From Nepenthes gracilis (taxonomy: Eukaryota; Streptophyta; Magnoliopsida; Caryophyllales; Nepenthaceae), in contig BSYO01000019.1 in the NCBI GenBank assembly GCA_033239525.1, positions 10,088,592 to 10,152,591 of the forward strand: a DNA stretch of 64,000 nt. Direction: 5' to 3'. The notes beneath the pieces are model-generated. The model did not search any database. It saw only the letters and a list, made by a program, of their open reading frames with translations, and was not told the origin of the DNA. Of the stretch, positions 1 through 10,936 are shown piece after piece; positions within the stretch are counted from its first letter, which is position 1; every line of letters starts with the position of its first letter. The position numbers were made by a program, and so were the translations under genes.

Positions 1-488
1 TGCCTTTAGTTTGCCCTTAATTTATTCTGGTCAATATTTTTAAATTCGGTAGTCTGGTAAACATTAGTCAGCCAACCTTTCTATTGTTCAACTTTTTTGA
101 TTAGCGCTTCTTATTCTAATTTGGTCCAACTTTTACTCAAAATTGGCCAACGTTTCTTTTTTTTCTTATTCAAGGTCGGTCAATATTTCTAAAAATCGAT
201 CAATCCTTTGGTTAATCTTCGGTTCAACATCTTGACGCCGGTCAACGTCTTGACACCGGTCAACCCTTCGGTCAATCTTTCGGTCAACATCTTGACACTG
301 GTCAACGTCTTAACACTGGTCAACATTTTGACAATGGTCAATATATCAACGTTGGTCAATATTTTGATGCCGGTCAATATCATGACACCGGTCAACATTT
401 TGATTACCATTATTTTCGGTCTTCCAGTGGTGTAAGGCCACTCCGATTTTTAAGTAGTAATATTTTACTCTGATTTTGGGACCTCACA
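1..488 (-). repeat. 3' LTR of element A (partial)
   Basis: Matches 6863-7312 closely. The boundary at 488 is set by the CCTCACA end in plus orientation, next to the polypurine tract. It has about three more 18-bp W-box units than the other LTR and lacks about 26 bp near 450 that the other LTR keeps. Confidence 0.9.
200..405 (-). repeat. 18-bp W-box tandem array in 3' LTR of A
   Basis: Degenerate tandem copies of a unit like GGTCAACATTTTGACACC. I count ten GGTCAA, that is ten TTGACC on the sense strand, between 236 and 400. TTGAC(C/T) is the W-box bound by WRKY factors. Because the unit is a multiple of three, both strands stay open here, but those reading frames are low-complexity artefacts. 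Confidence 0.85.
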
Positions 489-498
489 ATTCTCCCCT
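489..498 (-). other. Polypurine tract of element A
   Basis: Sense sequence AGGGGAGAAT directly before the 3' LTR start TGTGAGG. It would prime second-strand DNA synthesis. The same type of tract is present next to the LTRs of elements B, C, F and H. Confidence 0.8.
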
Positions 499-543
499 AT
501 TTAAAGAAATTTCGTCCCTAAAATTTAAATAAAGTTACATACT

Positions 544-2084
544 TTAATCAAACAAGTGGGGATACTTGCTCCAGATTTCTTCTTCTCGTTCATAGGGAGC
601 TTCCTCAAGTGAGTGATTTTTCCAGAGTACTTTCACCAGAGGAACCATCCTTGTACGCAGCTTTTGCTCTTTCCGGTCGAGAATTTGCTGTGGCTCCTCG
701 ACGTAGAATAAATCCTTATTGATTTCCAAGGGATAGAATTTAATTACATATGTAGGATCATAAACATACTTCTGGGGCATGGACATATGAAACACGTCAT
801 GTACTTCCGTCGACTTGGCGGTAGTACTAATCTGTAAACTACTTCTCCAATCTTTTCTAGAACCTCAAAAGGACCAATAAATCATGGCTTGAGTTTACCC
901 TTCACTCCAAGCCGCAATATTCCCTTGGATGGTGGGACTTTTAAAAAACAAAATCTCTATCTCAAAGTTCAATTCTGTTCTCCTTCTATCCGCATAGCTT
1001 TTCTGTCTGCTTTGAGCGTTCCTCTAATTACTATGGATCAATTTTATTTTCTTAGCTATTTCCTTGATGATTCCTGGTCCCAAAATCCTTTTATCTCCGA
1101 TTTCTTCCCAATAAATTGGCGACCTATATTTCCCTCCATATAGAGCCTCAAAGGTGCCATGCCGAGACAAGCCCGATAACTGTTATTATAAATAAATTCT
1201 GCTAGTGCCAGGTAAGTATTCCAAGTGCCTTTCATTTCTAATAAAGAAGCCTTCAATTTATCATCAAGAATCTGGATAGTTCGCTCAAACTGGCCATCCA
1301 TCTGAGGGTGATAAGTAGTACTAAATTTTAATTCAGTCCCTAGTTCTTTATGTAAACTTTTCTAAAACTTTGAGATAAAACGGGGATCCCTATCAGATAC
1401 AATGGAGGCAGAAATTCCATGTAGTCTCACGATCTCGTTCACATATAGTTGAGCCAGCTTATCACGAGAATAGGTTGTCCTGATTGCCAAGAAGTGGGCT
1501 GACTTTGTCAACCGGTCAACTATAACCCAAACAACATCGTGATTTCTAGAAGTCCTTGGCAAACCCGATACAAAATCCAGAGCAATATCTTCCCATTTTC
1601 AGTTCAGAATCGGCATTGGTTGTAATAAATCAGAAGGTTTTCTCTTTTCAGCCTTCAATTGCTGACATACGAGACACTTCTCCACATAGGCCATGATGTT
1701 CCTCTTCATGTTTCCCCACCAGAAAGTTTTCTTCAAGTCTTAATATATTTTATTTGTTCCAAGGTAGATGGTATATTTAGACCGGTGGGCTTTCTTTAGA
1801 ATCTTTTCTTTTAACTCCGTATCATTTGACACACATAATCGGTCTCTAAACCTCAATACTCCGTCCGTTCGGATACTAAATTTAACTCGGGACTCCTTAT
1901 TCAAGTCACTTGTAATTTCTACAAGGAACGGATCATTAACTTGCTTTTTTCTAACTTCACTAAAAATCTCAGGTTGGATCTGAAGATAAGACAGGAGCAT
2001 CCTATTGCCCTTAGCATATCGCCGGACATCACATTGCTTTAGATAGTCTGGTAATTTCATTTGCTTGATTTGCAATCGAGCCAC
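544..2084 (-). pseudogene. Integrase with C-terminal chromodomain, element A (broken)
   Basis: Integrase inserts the DNA copy; the chromodomain directs chromovirus insertion to marked chromatin. The zinc-binding part lies near 1660-1790, with the CLVCQQLKAE pair of cysteines kept. Its second histidine is not in the usual HPG context (it reads YLG). The catalytic core is readable in pieces: LDFVSGLP (first Asp), SDRDPRF (second Asp) and QFERTIQ (Glu, with a usual Ser changed to Phe). The chromodomain occupies about 544-702 (VEEPQQILDRKEQ ... VLWKNHS ... REEEIWSKYPHLF). In-frame stops are visible near 1602 and 1363, and there are frame changes between about 1050 and 700, so no single product can be made. 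Neighbours upstream in sense are RNase H and RT of the same polyprotein. Confidence 0.85.
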
Positions 2085-2480
2085 AATTCCTGACTATTGA
2101 CTTAATGCATTCGCAACCACATTGGCCTTTTCAGGCTTATACTGTATCTCACAGTCGTAATCTTTTAAGAAATCAAGCCACCTCCTTTGTCTCATGTTAA
2201 GTTCCTTTTAGGAAAACAGATACTTCAGACTTTTGTGATCAGAATACAGAAGAAAATTTTCACCATACAGGTAATGCCTCCAAATTTTCAAGGCAAACAC
2301 CACAGCAGCCAACTCTAGATCATGGGTAGGTTAGTTATTTTCAAGCACCTTCAGTTATCTAGACTCGTAAGCTACCACACTACCGTGCTGCATCAATACA
2401 CATCCCAAGCCCACCTTAGAGGCGTCATAGTACACCTCATAGCCTCCTGATCCTTCTAGAATCACCAATATTAGAGCAGT
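2085..2480 (-). pseudogene. RNase H domain, element A (broken)
   Basis: Degrades RNA in the RNA-DNA hybrid during reverse transcription. Recognised from [15 protein letters not shown] (first catalytic Asp), [13 protein letters not shown] (Glu), [11 protein letters not shown] (Asp) and the closing motif, which reads VVANALS where most relatives have VVADALS, so the last acidic residue is Asn. The same Asn occurs in element H. Stops interrupt the stretch near 2355, 2330 and 2210. It follows RT directly, as in other gypsy elements. Confidence 0.82.
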
Positions 2481-3290
2481 AGTCAGGCGGTCCTTTAACT
2501 CCCGAAAACTCTGCTCACACTTTTCAATCCATTCAAATTTAACTTCCTTCTTCAGTAATTGAGTGAGGGGCATAGCAATTTGTGAAAAGATTTTTACAAA
2601 TCGTTGGTAGTAGCCCGCCATGCCCAGAAAGCTTTTAACCTCAGTTACAGAAGTCAGCCTACTCCAACTAGTAATAGCCTCTACTTTCTTTGGATCCACA
2701 GAAATACCACCATCGAAAATTATATGTCCCAAGAACATCACCTTCTCCAGCCAGAATTCACATTTTCTCAACTTCGTATATAACTTTTTCTCACGAAGTA
2801 CTTCAAGTACTATCCTTAGATGAGTTTCATGCTCCTCATAGTTCTTCGAATAGATTAGAATATCATCAACAAAAACCACCATAAATTTATCAAAATATTG
2901 CTTGAACACTCGATTCATCAGATCCATGAAGGCAGTAGGGGCATTTGTAAGCCCAAAGGGCATAACAAGAAACTCATAGTGGCCGTATCTCATCTGGAAA
3001 GCAGTTTTGGCCACATCCTCCGGCTTAATCCTCAACTGATGATAACTGGACCTTAAATCAATCTTTGAGAACACTCGAGATCCTTACAATTGATCAAACA
3101 AATCATTAATACGTGGTAGAGGATATTTATTTTTGATCGTAATTTTATTTAATTCACGATAATCAACACAAAGCCATAACGACCTATCTTTCTTCCTTAC
3201 AAATAGCACCGGTGCTCCCTAAAGAGACACACTCGGCCTGATAAAACCCATGTCTAACACCTCCTATAATTGTAATCTTAGCTCCTTTAA
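2480..3290 (-). pseudogene. Reverse transcriptase, element A (largely readable)
   Basis: Copies element RNA into DNA. A 239-codon open stretch (2355-3074) runs from [13 protein letters not shown] through [12 protein letters not shown] and the catalytic FVDD box (2862-2873) to the thumb/connection wording [12 protein letters not shown]. The fingers region upstream (3075-3290) is read only with a stop near 3086 and a damaged joint near 3225. The catalytic Asp pair is intact, so RT is the best-preserved part of this copy. The true product would be part of one gag-pol polyprotein. Confidence 0.9.
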
Positions 3291-3930
3291 TTCAGCAGGG
3301 GCCATTCTATAAGGAGCCTTAGAAACTGGACTGACGTCGGAAACGATAGAGATCTCAAACTCGATATCCCGATGCGGAGGCAATCCAGGTAACTCCTGGG
3401 GAAATACATCCTCAAAATCATAGATGAGTAAAATGTCATTAGCTGACACCTTATGACTCCCAGTGGTGCAGGCATAAGCCAAGTAAGCTTTACATCCGCC
3501 TCTCACTAGATGTTTGGTATGCAAGGCAGAGATAAACACTGGCATCTCTTTCTTCCCAATGCCTTAGAAGAAGAAGGTTTCCATCCCAGGGATGTTAAAA
3601 TAAACTCTCTTTATAAAGCAATCAATTGTGGCATGGTTTTTAGCCAACCAATCCATCCCCAAAATACCTTTAAAACCTCCCATGTTTAGTAACACCAAAT
3701 CCACAATTAGACATTGCCCATCTACTTCCATTATACATCTAGGATATACAATATCAGTAATTATAGGGAATCTAGTAGGGGTACACACAAACAATTTTAT
3801 AATCCAATATGTAAGGGGTAGTGGTAATAAGACACATAAATTGTGGAGAAATAAAAGAGTGGGTAGATCTTGAGTCAAATAAAATAGATGCAGGGACTCC
3901 ACAAATAGAAAGAGTACTTTCCACGACATT
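3290..3930 (-). pseudogene. Aspartic protease and PR-RT linker, element A (active site changed)
   Basis: The protease cuts the polyprotein. The flap-side and active-site wording is SILFDSRSTHSFISPQF at about 3857-3907; most relatives read DSG here, so Gly is replaced by Arg (AGA for GGA, one G-to-A change). Further on are VDLVLLNMGGFKGILGMDWL and the linker FEDVFPQELPGLPPHRDIEFEI ... SKAPYRMAPAELKELR, which leads into RT. A frame change and stops occur near 3565. Confidence 0.85.
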
Positions 3931-3959
3931 TGACGATACCTCCGGTTCTAGAATAGTCA

Positions 3960-4952
3960 CTGCAAACGCCTTAGCCGGAATAGTAGGCTTTTTTCCCTCT
4001 AGTCTCAGGCAATCCTTGATTAGGTGGCCTTGTTGTCCGTATTTGAAACAAGCTCCTGTCATCCGACGGCATGCCTGCCCCGAATGCATCCTCCCACAAG
4101 TGGTGCAGTGCCAGCCGACGTCCTTGAATCAGTCATTGACTGAGTCGGCACAATATCTTTCCTTTATCAATCGTCCTTGCCTTCTTGGACGATCCAAAAG
4201 ATCCCCCAGCAGGTCCGCCACTAATGCCTGCCCGGCTAGCTGCCCTCTTTGCGTAAAATTTCTTTATCTCTACTTCTTTTTCGTAAATGACTGCCCTGTC
4301 TAGTATATCGGCATATGTCTCAAGCTTTAATGTGGACAGTTATTTTCTTGATATCATCCCGCAGTCCTTGCTGAAACTTCTTCACCTTTCTTAATTCGTC
4401 TTCTACATAATAAGGTGAGAATTGGGACAGCTCAGTGAATTTAGCATCGTACTCAGTCATCGATATACTCCCTTGCCTTAATCTCATGAATTCCATCTCC
4501 TTTTGATTCCGAAAATTGGATGGAAATTATTTCTCCAAAAAAGCTTCCTCGAACATATCCCAAGTGATCATCTCGTCGGGCACTCCCAGCGCTCTCTTCC
4601 TCATGCCCTACCAACCTTCCGCTTCACCCTCCAACTTATATACGGCGAAGGTGACTTTCTCCTAGCCCGTACACCCAATTACTGTAAATATTCTTTTCAT
4701 CCTTTTTAGCCATATATCAGCTTCCATCGGATTGGATTTTTCCAAAAAGCTCGGTGCTTGCTCCGCCGTGAACCGATCATACGTGGTTGGAGTTAAGATG
4801 GCCGGAGCTAACTTGGACATAGGGACCAGAGCCATATGCCTATGCTCGATAGACTCTACCACGTTGGTCATTCTTTCCAATAAATCTATATAGGTAGCCT
4901 CCCAATCATGGGGAGTATTACGGCCATTTCTTCTTCCTCTTCCACTAGCCAT
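3960..4952 (-). pseudogene. Gag, element A (frameshifted)
   Basis: Gag forms the virus-like particle and binds the RNA. A start at 4952 (MASGRGRRNGRN) opens about 210 bp downstream of the primer site, with a clean 96-codon stretch. The Retrotrans_gag core (WDMFEEAFLEK ... FMRLRQGSISMTEYDAKF) follows in another frame at about 4420-4590. The C-terminal knuckle near 4020-4062 reads CFKYGQQGHLIKDC, so the second Cys of CX2CX4HX4C is Tyr. There are stops near 4660, 4600 and 4540 and several frame changes after 4300. Confidence 0.85.
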
Positions 4953-5161
4953 TCTAAAATCAAAACAGGCACGATATTATAATCCCAGAAAAAGAAAATA
5001 TCCATCAGTTTATCAAAATTGAACTTAGCCTAGGTTCCAAGCTTCTTTAGGACTCTAGTTGCCTAAATTACCCTGGCCCACTTCTTACGAAAATCCGGTA
5101 TGAAGATTTAAACCTATGCTTTCGTATTTTCGATCAATCAATCTCCTAGGGCATCTTATTT

Positions 5162-5172
5162 CTCTGATACGA
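5162..5172 (-). other. Primer binding site of element A (tRNA-iMet type)
   Basis: Sense TCGTATCAGAG, 2 bases after the 5' LTR end CGTCACA. It differs from the usual TGGTATCAGAG at one base. It fixes the inner LTR boundary at 5175. Confidence 0.8.
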
Positions 5173-6663
5173 ATTGTGACGGAACGGATTTTTTTTTTGC
5201 ATTCTGCCAGCGACCTCTCGGAACTGACACCAAGGTTTCGGTGATCTGGTCCGGGTCGGTCGTGCCTACCAATCACAAGATCACAGATTCCATCTAGGAC
5301 CCATACGCGATATCCATAAAATGTGTAATGGAAGCCAATCTATTAACTTGCCGAAGCATTTACATTCATACCCATAGTCATAAAAGTCCAATTACAGAAA
5401 TTCATATATTTTAAGCGGATCATTACAATAAAACTAATTCTTCCGGGTAACTCCAAAGTATGCTTTTGAGTTCTTAGAATCCTTCAGACGGAGCTCTAGT
5501 CACTCCATCTCATCAGGCACGAGATCTATAGTTTCATCTGAAGGGAGAAAAACAGAAAATGGTGAGTCGGAGCTCAACAAGGCACATGCAGATCTTCCGT
5601 AAAGCGTTTATGCTATAAGGCGGATACAGATACATATGTAACATGAGTATTATGAAACAACAGTTGACCGGATCATGGCAAATATATAATGCAAAGAAGT
5701 CAGGAAAGTCAAAGCAGTCAAATTTTGAAAATCGGGATAGAAAACAGGGTCGGTCTTATAAAATTTCTCTTCTCTTTCATTTTTATCGATAAGGGACATC
5801 ACTAGCTGAGGGGGCAATAATCGAGGATAGATTATTCACATCTCTTCACAATCATAGCAATACCTCCTTGTATAAAGCACCGAGGATGGCTCTCACTTCC
5901 TCCTTGTACAAAGTCCCAAGGACGGCTCTCATTTTCTCCTTGTACAAAGCCTCGAGGACGGCTCCCTTTCGTTATCTTCGATTACCACCATAATATTCTA
6001 AGGAATGCTGGAGAACTTTATCTCCCTGTGCTAAAGTCCGATTTTATTTATCTTGTCATAAGGCCGATTCACTTTTTCTTTAGTTAACATTCCGAATGGG
6101 GGCAAAACTTTCGGTCGTCATATTACAAAGCCGATTTCAAATTCATTTTTCTTATTCCGGTCAAGTATAAAGACTTTCAGTTGACATGAAGCCGGTTTCA
6201 AATCCATAAATCTCATTCCGGTTAATAATTCTTTATTATAACATTATGACTCAAAACCGGTTTACTTCTCCATTTTTATGCAATTCAAGTTTAATCATAA
6301 GTTGAGTAGAAAGTGGAAAGTAGAAAGCAGAAAGCATGAATTAACCATGAAATAAAAATCATATTCTCAGTCTGATCGTAGAACAAGCATGACATTAGAG
6401 ATACAGCTGATCAAGTAGTGATTAGAATGGCAAGTCTGATATACTATGTGCTGAAGCATTTAAATCTGAAGAGAACACTTGTAATTTTTCTTAAAGTTGG
6501 GACTTAAAAACAGAAGTATACTTAAAATCTGGATTAAAGAAGGAAAGGTACACTTGCGTGACTGTTGATTGCCCACTCCGACTAACTTGAAGCTTTTTCT
6601 CCTTCACTCCTTACCCTTTTTCATCATCAAAAATTTCACACCCGTCCCTCAACTAGAGCTCAG

Positions 6664-6672
6664 TATATAAAG
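6664..6672 (-). promoter_or_regulatory. TATA-like element, 5' LTR of A
   Basis: Sense TTTATATAC, about 410 bp downstream of the W-box array and upstream of the long leader. It is placed like the clearer TATA boxes of the other LTRs here. Confidence 0.55.
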
Positions 6673-7079
6673 AGGAGGGGTTAGATGAAGTAAGTGGGGT
6701 GGGTTACCTACTTGGTACTTCCCTTCATGGGTTAGGTGGGAGTGAGTGGGATAAGTTACCTACTTGGTACTTTCATCTAGAAGGTCAATGGGGTAGTTTA
6801 CTTGCTCTGATTAGATTTGGATCTAATTGGGATATAACCATCTAAACAACAAAGTTGGCCCTTGCATTTAGTTTGCCTTTAATTTATCCTGGTCAATATT
6901 TTTGAATTCGGTAGTCTGGTCAACATTAGTCGGCCAACCTTTTTATTAGTCAACTTTTTCGGTCAACACTTCTTACTCTAATCAGGTCCAATTTTTACTC
7001 AAAGCCGCCAACGTTTTTTTTTCTTATTTAAGGTCGGTTAATATTTTTAAAAATCGGTGAATCCTTCGGTCAACCTTCC

Positions 7080-7205
7080 GGTCAACATCTTGACACCTGT
7101 CAACGTCTTAACACCGGTCAACATTTTGACGATGGTCAATATCTCGACATTGGTCAATATTTTAACGCTGGTCAATATCATGACACCGGTCAACATTTTG
7201 ATTAC
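7080..7205 (-). repeat. W-box tandem array in 5' LTR of A
   Basis: Shorter version of the array in the other LTR: seven GGTCAA (TTGACC in sense) in 18-bp spaced units. The copy-number difference between the two LTRs arose after insertion. Confidence 0.82.
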
Positions 7206-7312
7206 CATTATTTCCGGTCTTCCAGTGATGTAAGGCCACTCCGGTTTAAGTCGAAATCAAAATACTCTAATTTTTAAGTAGCAATATTTTATTTTGATTT
7301 TGGGACCTCACA

Positions 7313-8388
7313 GTAGGAGTAGTGGCGGAGATCGCGGTGGAAGGAGGAAGGAATGGATGCTCCAAATGAAAACCTAACGGAACCTAAATCAACCCCCTTC
7401 GTTATTTAAGGAGATTGCGATGAAGGAAGTTGGGCCTGTCAAAGCTCTAGCAATGTAGCTGATGCCATTGCTTTGTTTCTCGCTGTTGTCGTTGCTAATC
7501 GCCATCGTGAATTCGAGACGAAGTCTCCGCCGTTGGTTGGTGTCGCCACCGTCGTCGGTTGGTACCGCTGCCATCGTTGTTGGAAGAAGAACATGAAAAT
7601 GAGGTAAGTTGATTTGAGTTTCGTTTGTAATCTTCCTATTTTGTAATACTCCAATTGTTACAAGTAAACTTTCTAACTTACAAAATAAACTCTTTATTCT
7701 TGTTATTGTTGAATATCGGATTTTATGCTTTGATTTGAAACTGTTGAAAATGGAGGGCTACAAATTTGGGAATCGAATGCAGAGCTCAGGCTTGGTCAGG
7801 AAACGACCAAACCTTTGGGATTATTGATAAATTGTTGCTGCGTAAATTGTCTAATGGAGCCATGAAGAATCTATTTTGCATGTTATACCTGATTTTTTGG
7901 GATTTTGGGCACCGTCATGGAAACAGAGTATTGTGCTCTGTTCACCATTTTTCAGCCGGGTTCAATGACCTGGGGGCAACAAGAGGGCTTCAACGCTTCA
8001 TTTTGCTAGTAAATCTTCCCTTCTCATCTCTTCATGTTATTTATTTGCTTGCATCGGGTGATTTTGTGCTAATCAATCCAAATTTTGTGGTAAGGTGGAA
8101 TTTGGGAAATAATAAGGAAAACAGGGCATCTTTGGGTTCCTAGCTTGTGGCGTTGTAAGGGAATTTGAATTCAGTATACGTATACACATATATGTGGATG
8201 TAGATGTGAATACTTATGTATGTATGTATGTATTTATACATATATTTATACATGTGGCTTTGCGAGTATGTGTATGTGCGCATGTGTGAATTGCTGCCTC
8301 CTGCTACTGTGCGTGAATGGGATAGAGAGAAAGAGAATAGCGGTGGGTGTGAGGTTGAGTGTGTGTATATAGATATATCTACATACAT

Positions 8389-8423
<35 letters not shown>
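7313..8423. other. Unassigned DNA between element A and the LTR remnant
   Basis: No recognisable protein. A 125-codon plus-strand open frame (7766-8143) has no family signature that I know. A GAG followed by GTAAGT near 7601 looks like a splice donor after a GC-richer stretch (7313-7600), so this could be a gene fragment, but I see no exon that supports it. Confidence 0.4.
8393..8421. repeat. (AC)n microsatellite
   Basis: About 14 uninterrupted AC units, preceded by imperfect TATG and TATA runs from about 8210. Open frames across it are artefacts. Confidence 0.95.
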
Positions 8424-8426
<3 letters not shown>

Positions 8427-9620
8427 TGTAATTGTTAATTGATTGGGGATGAAGTTATCGGTAATTATTATTTTGATTAGATTTTTGTGGATTTAATCAA
8501 GATAGTTAAATGAGATGAGAATCGTGGGTTAATTCGATAACGACAAAATTGAGGACATCCTGGGGATTAATTACTTATGGTATTAATAATAGGTTTTGTA
8601 TATTAAAAAGGATGGAAGATTAGTCAAATGATAAATTGATCGAAATATGTTATTCTCGGTTCTCTTTTCTTCATTCATCATTCCATGATAAATTCCTTTG
8701 TATTAGTCTTGATAGTGTGAGTACGGTCATTATCAACACTGAATGACATTTCTTTCATTGAAATTATAAAGCATTCTTTGTGTTATACTTGATTGCATGA
8801 GTAGTTGAGTTATTGGCTTCCTACGGTTAAGGTTAAGGATAACGTACGAAAATACTAAGGTATCTAGTCGAATAGGAGGCTACGACAACTTAGTGTGGTC
8901 TACACTTATCCGATACTATTTGTTGTATTATGGTGATAATGAGGCATATTGTTTATTGTGGAGGGATAGTTATAGCCATGTGACTATCGTAGGAGATAAT
9001 ATCAGGGATATCATTTGGTAAGGGGTATCACGGATGATATGGGCATGTTACGGGTATAGTTTTTGGGAGGACTATAGGGGTAGTGAGGATACCATGGATA
9101 ACCTTGTTGCACTTACCCAGCCATTGGGGGCGTAAATACGCAGCCTTTGGTTCACGGTAGTAGAACAAGGTCTAAGGAGATTTATTGTGATATTTCATCA
9201 TTGTTGATACCTCTTGAATTTGGGATTCGATGGAATTCATGAGTTGTTTTCGGTAAAATTCATGTGCCAGATTTTTCCATATCCAGATTCAGTAGAATCC
9301 ATGTTGTCTATTTTTATTTGGTTTTCAAGTCGTTCACGCTGATATTTGGATCAGGAGATCCCTTAATTTCTTGTAAGATTGGATTCTGATAGATCTTCAT
9401 CTCTTATTGGTAAAATCTTACGATCTTTGTCACATCAGAATTTGGAGTGATCTATCTTTCTTATGCATTTGAATCATTGATACAATGAAATGCTTTTTCT
9501 TAGATATATTGATCTGTTGGATATTGTGTTGTTATTCGTTACTTTTGTTATACATTATATATTACGTATTTGAGACATTTATTATTATTTCCTATTGTTT
9601 TTTGATTTGTTATAACTTGT

Positions 9621-9665
9621 TGGGCATTTAACTCACTCTTATTATTTTTCTTTCTTCCAGAGTAG
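9621..9665 (+). promoter_or_regulatory. Acceptor-like block of the plus-strand LTR remnant
   Basis: TTGTTGGGC, CTCACT, pyrimidine tract, CCAGAG. Counterparts on the minus strand lie near 5540-5580 (A), 10285-10345 (B), 16345-16405 (B), 20575-20630 (C), 26315-26370 (C), 47310-47365 (G) and 58085-58150 (H). It looks like a conserved 3' splice site; the function is inferred. Confidence 0.5.
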
Positions 9666-9714
9666 TAGGTTTAGACGATGACAATGCTAGAGTTGAATAA
9701 AGAGTTCTGGTAAG

Positions 9715-9719
9715 AGAGA
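9715..9719. repeat. Target duplication AGAGA, left copy (element B)
   Basis: AGAGA just before the LTR start TGTGACGG; the partner is 19177-19181. Confidence 0.9.
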
Positions 9720-10681
9720 TGTGACGGAACGGATTTTTTTTTCCTCAAAAGTTTCCGTCAAGACAGGAACAGGATTAACGGTACTAAAATATAAGGCAAG
9801 ACTCCTACAGAAATTTTGACAGAGTCTCCTTTGTAACAGGATGAAAAATCCAAAATACAACCTGTATGATCATCCATTACAAGTATACAACTATGAATCA
9901 TTCACAATTCTTCCTACAACATACATACACAGGATCACATGTGCCATCCATGGCATAAATCTATAAAAGCGTTAGCTACACTAACAGTTCAATAACGAGA
10001 TGCCGTCTAGGACCTGTACAGTATATCCAAAAGTTAGAGTGGAAGCTAAATTAATAGCCTGCAGAAGCATAGTTTTCTTTTACCATCTCATACATCGTAT
10101 GCATTCTATATAAAACCTACATGTGCATAAATATCCATAATACAAGATCAGTATACAAAATCGCATGATCAGACAAGTCTTTACGTCAACTGCTCCCCAC
10201 AAAATAGCTCCAAATGCCTCAGGTCCTCAAAAGTCTTCATAAATTTCTCTTAATCACTCTTTTTCGTCAGGCACTAACTCTACTGTCTCATCTGGAGGGG
10301 GGAAAAATAATAAAACATTGAGCCGGAGCCCAGTAAGGTACATACACATGAGCAGAAAAATAGTGATGTAGAACGGGCATGTAACTATGCATAAACAGAA
10401 TGGTTAATCAGAATAAAATCCTGAAAATAGAGAAAACATACTTTGACAGTATTATACTTCAGATTCAAAAATCAGTAGTCGGTAAACAGAAATCAATAAC
10501 CGTTAATTAACAAACGGAAAACGGTAAGAAGTAATCGGTGCACAGCATTCGGTAAACTATAAACAATCGTCAATACTTCATAACTTAACGTATTGGTAAT
10601 CGATACTTCATATTCGGTAAATCGGTTCTTCATATTCGGTAATTGGTACGGTAATATAACATATCGGTAAAACAGTAAACA

Positions 10682-10936
10682 TTACTTCTTAACATATCGG
10701 TACAGACCCTGCCAGTATACCCTACCAGCTGAGGGGGCGAATAATCGAGGATAGATTGTGTTCACTCCACAGAATCTAAGGCCTGTAATTGTCATATGGG
10801 CATCCCATCTCACGAGATCGGTACGGTATACCACCCGAAGGTAGGCTGGTAACCGTAATTTCCTCCTGACCGTAACGCCCCGAGGGCAGGGCGGACCACA
10901 AATAACCCCATGGACAAAGTTATCCTTGATTACCAC
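10682..10936 (-). other. Conserved LTR segment with open frame (B, 3' LTR)
   Basis: An 84-codon frame is kept, with changes, in the other LTR (16745-17002). The segment spans the core GAGGATAGATT and a short hairpin (CGCCC paired with GGGCG). Related sequence occurs in A, C, E, G and H without an open frame of this kind, so I read it as a conserved nucleotide element and not a protein gene. Confidence 0.5.

Larger units (their letters stand above)
1..7312 (-). mobile_element. Element A: Ty3/gypsy chromovirus (Tekay/Del type), partial at window edge
   Basis: An LTR retrotransposon read on the minus strand. Order in its sense direction: 5' LTR (7312 to 5175), primer binding site, gag, protease, RT, RNase H, integrase, chromodomain, polypurine tract, then the 3' LTR (488 down to position 1, cut by the window edge). 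Both LTRs start TGTGAGG in sense, and the complete 5' LTR ends CGTCACA. The chromodomain-like integrase tail and the PR-RT-RH-INT order place it in the chromoviruses; the tail wording (VEEP...ILDRKEQ) is typical of Tekay/Del. The coding region has several frameshifts and stops, so this copy is dead. The far-left target duplication lies outside the window; the right flank begins GTAGG. Confidence 0.93.
5175..7312 (-). repeat. 5' LTR of element A (complete, 2138 bp)
   Basis: Bounded by TGTGAC at 5175 in plus orientation (the sense end) and CCTCACA at 7312 (the sense start TGTGAGG). From the sense start it holds the W-box array (7080-7205), TATA-like TTTATATAC (6664-6672), then a long transcribed part with the conserved GAGGATAGATT core (5803-5832) and the acceptor-like block near 5540-5580. 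Confidence 0.92.
8424..9719 (+). repeat. Plus-strand LTR remnant, left part (split by element B)
   Basis: Style and end signals are those of a gypsy LTR in plus orientation. At 9621-9665 it has CTTGTTGGGC, then CTCACT, then a pyrimidine run ending CTTTCTTCCAGAG, the same acceptor-like block that the other LTRs here show on the minus strand. The sequence continues at 19182 after element B. The left boundary is not visible; 8424 is simply the end of the microsatellite. Confidence 0.6.

Noticed and set aside
189..435. Open frames on both strands over the W-box array
   Set aside because: Produced by an 18-bp repeat without stops; products are low-complexity.
7766..8143. 125-codon plus frame as a host gene
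   Set aside because: No recognisable domain, no credible exon structure around it; left as unassigned.
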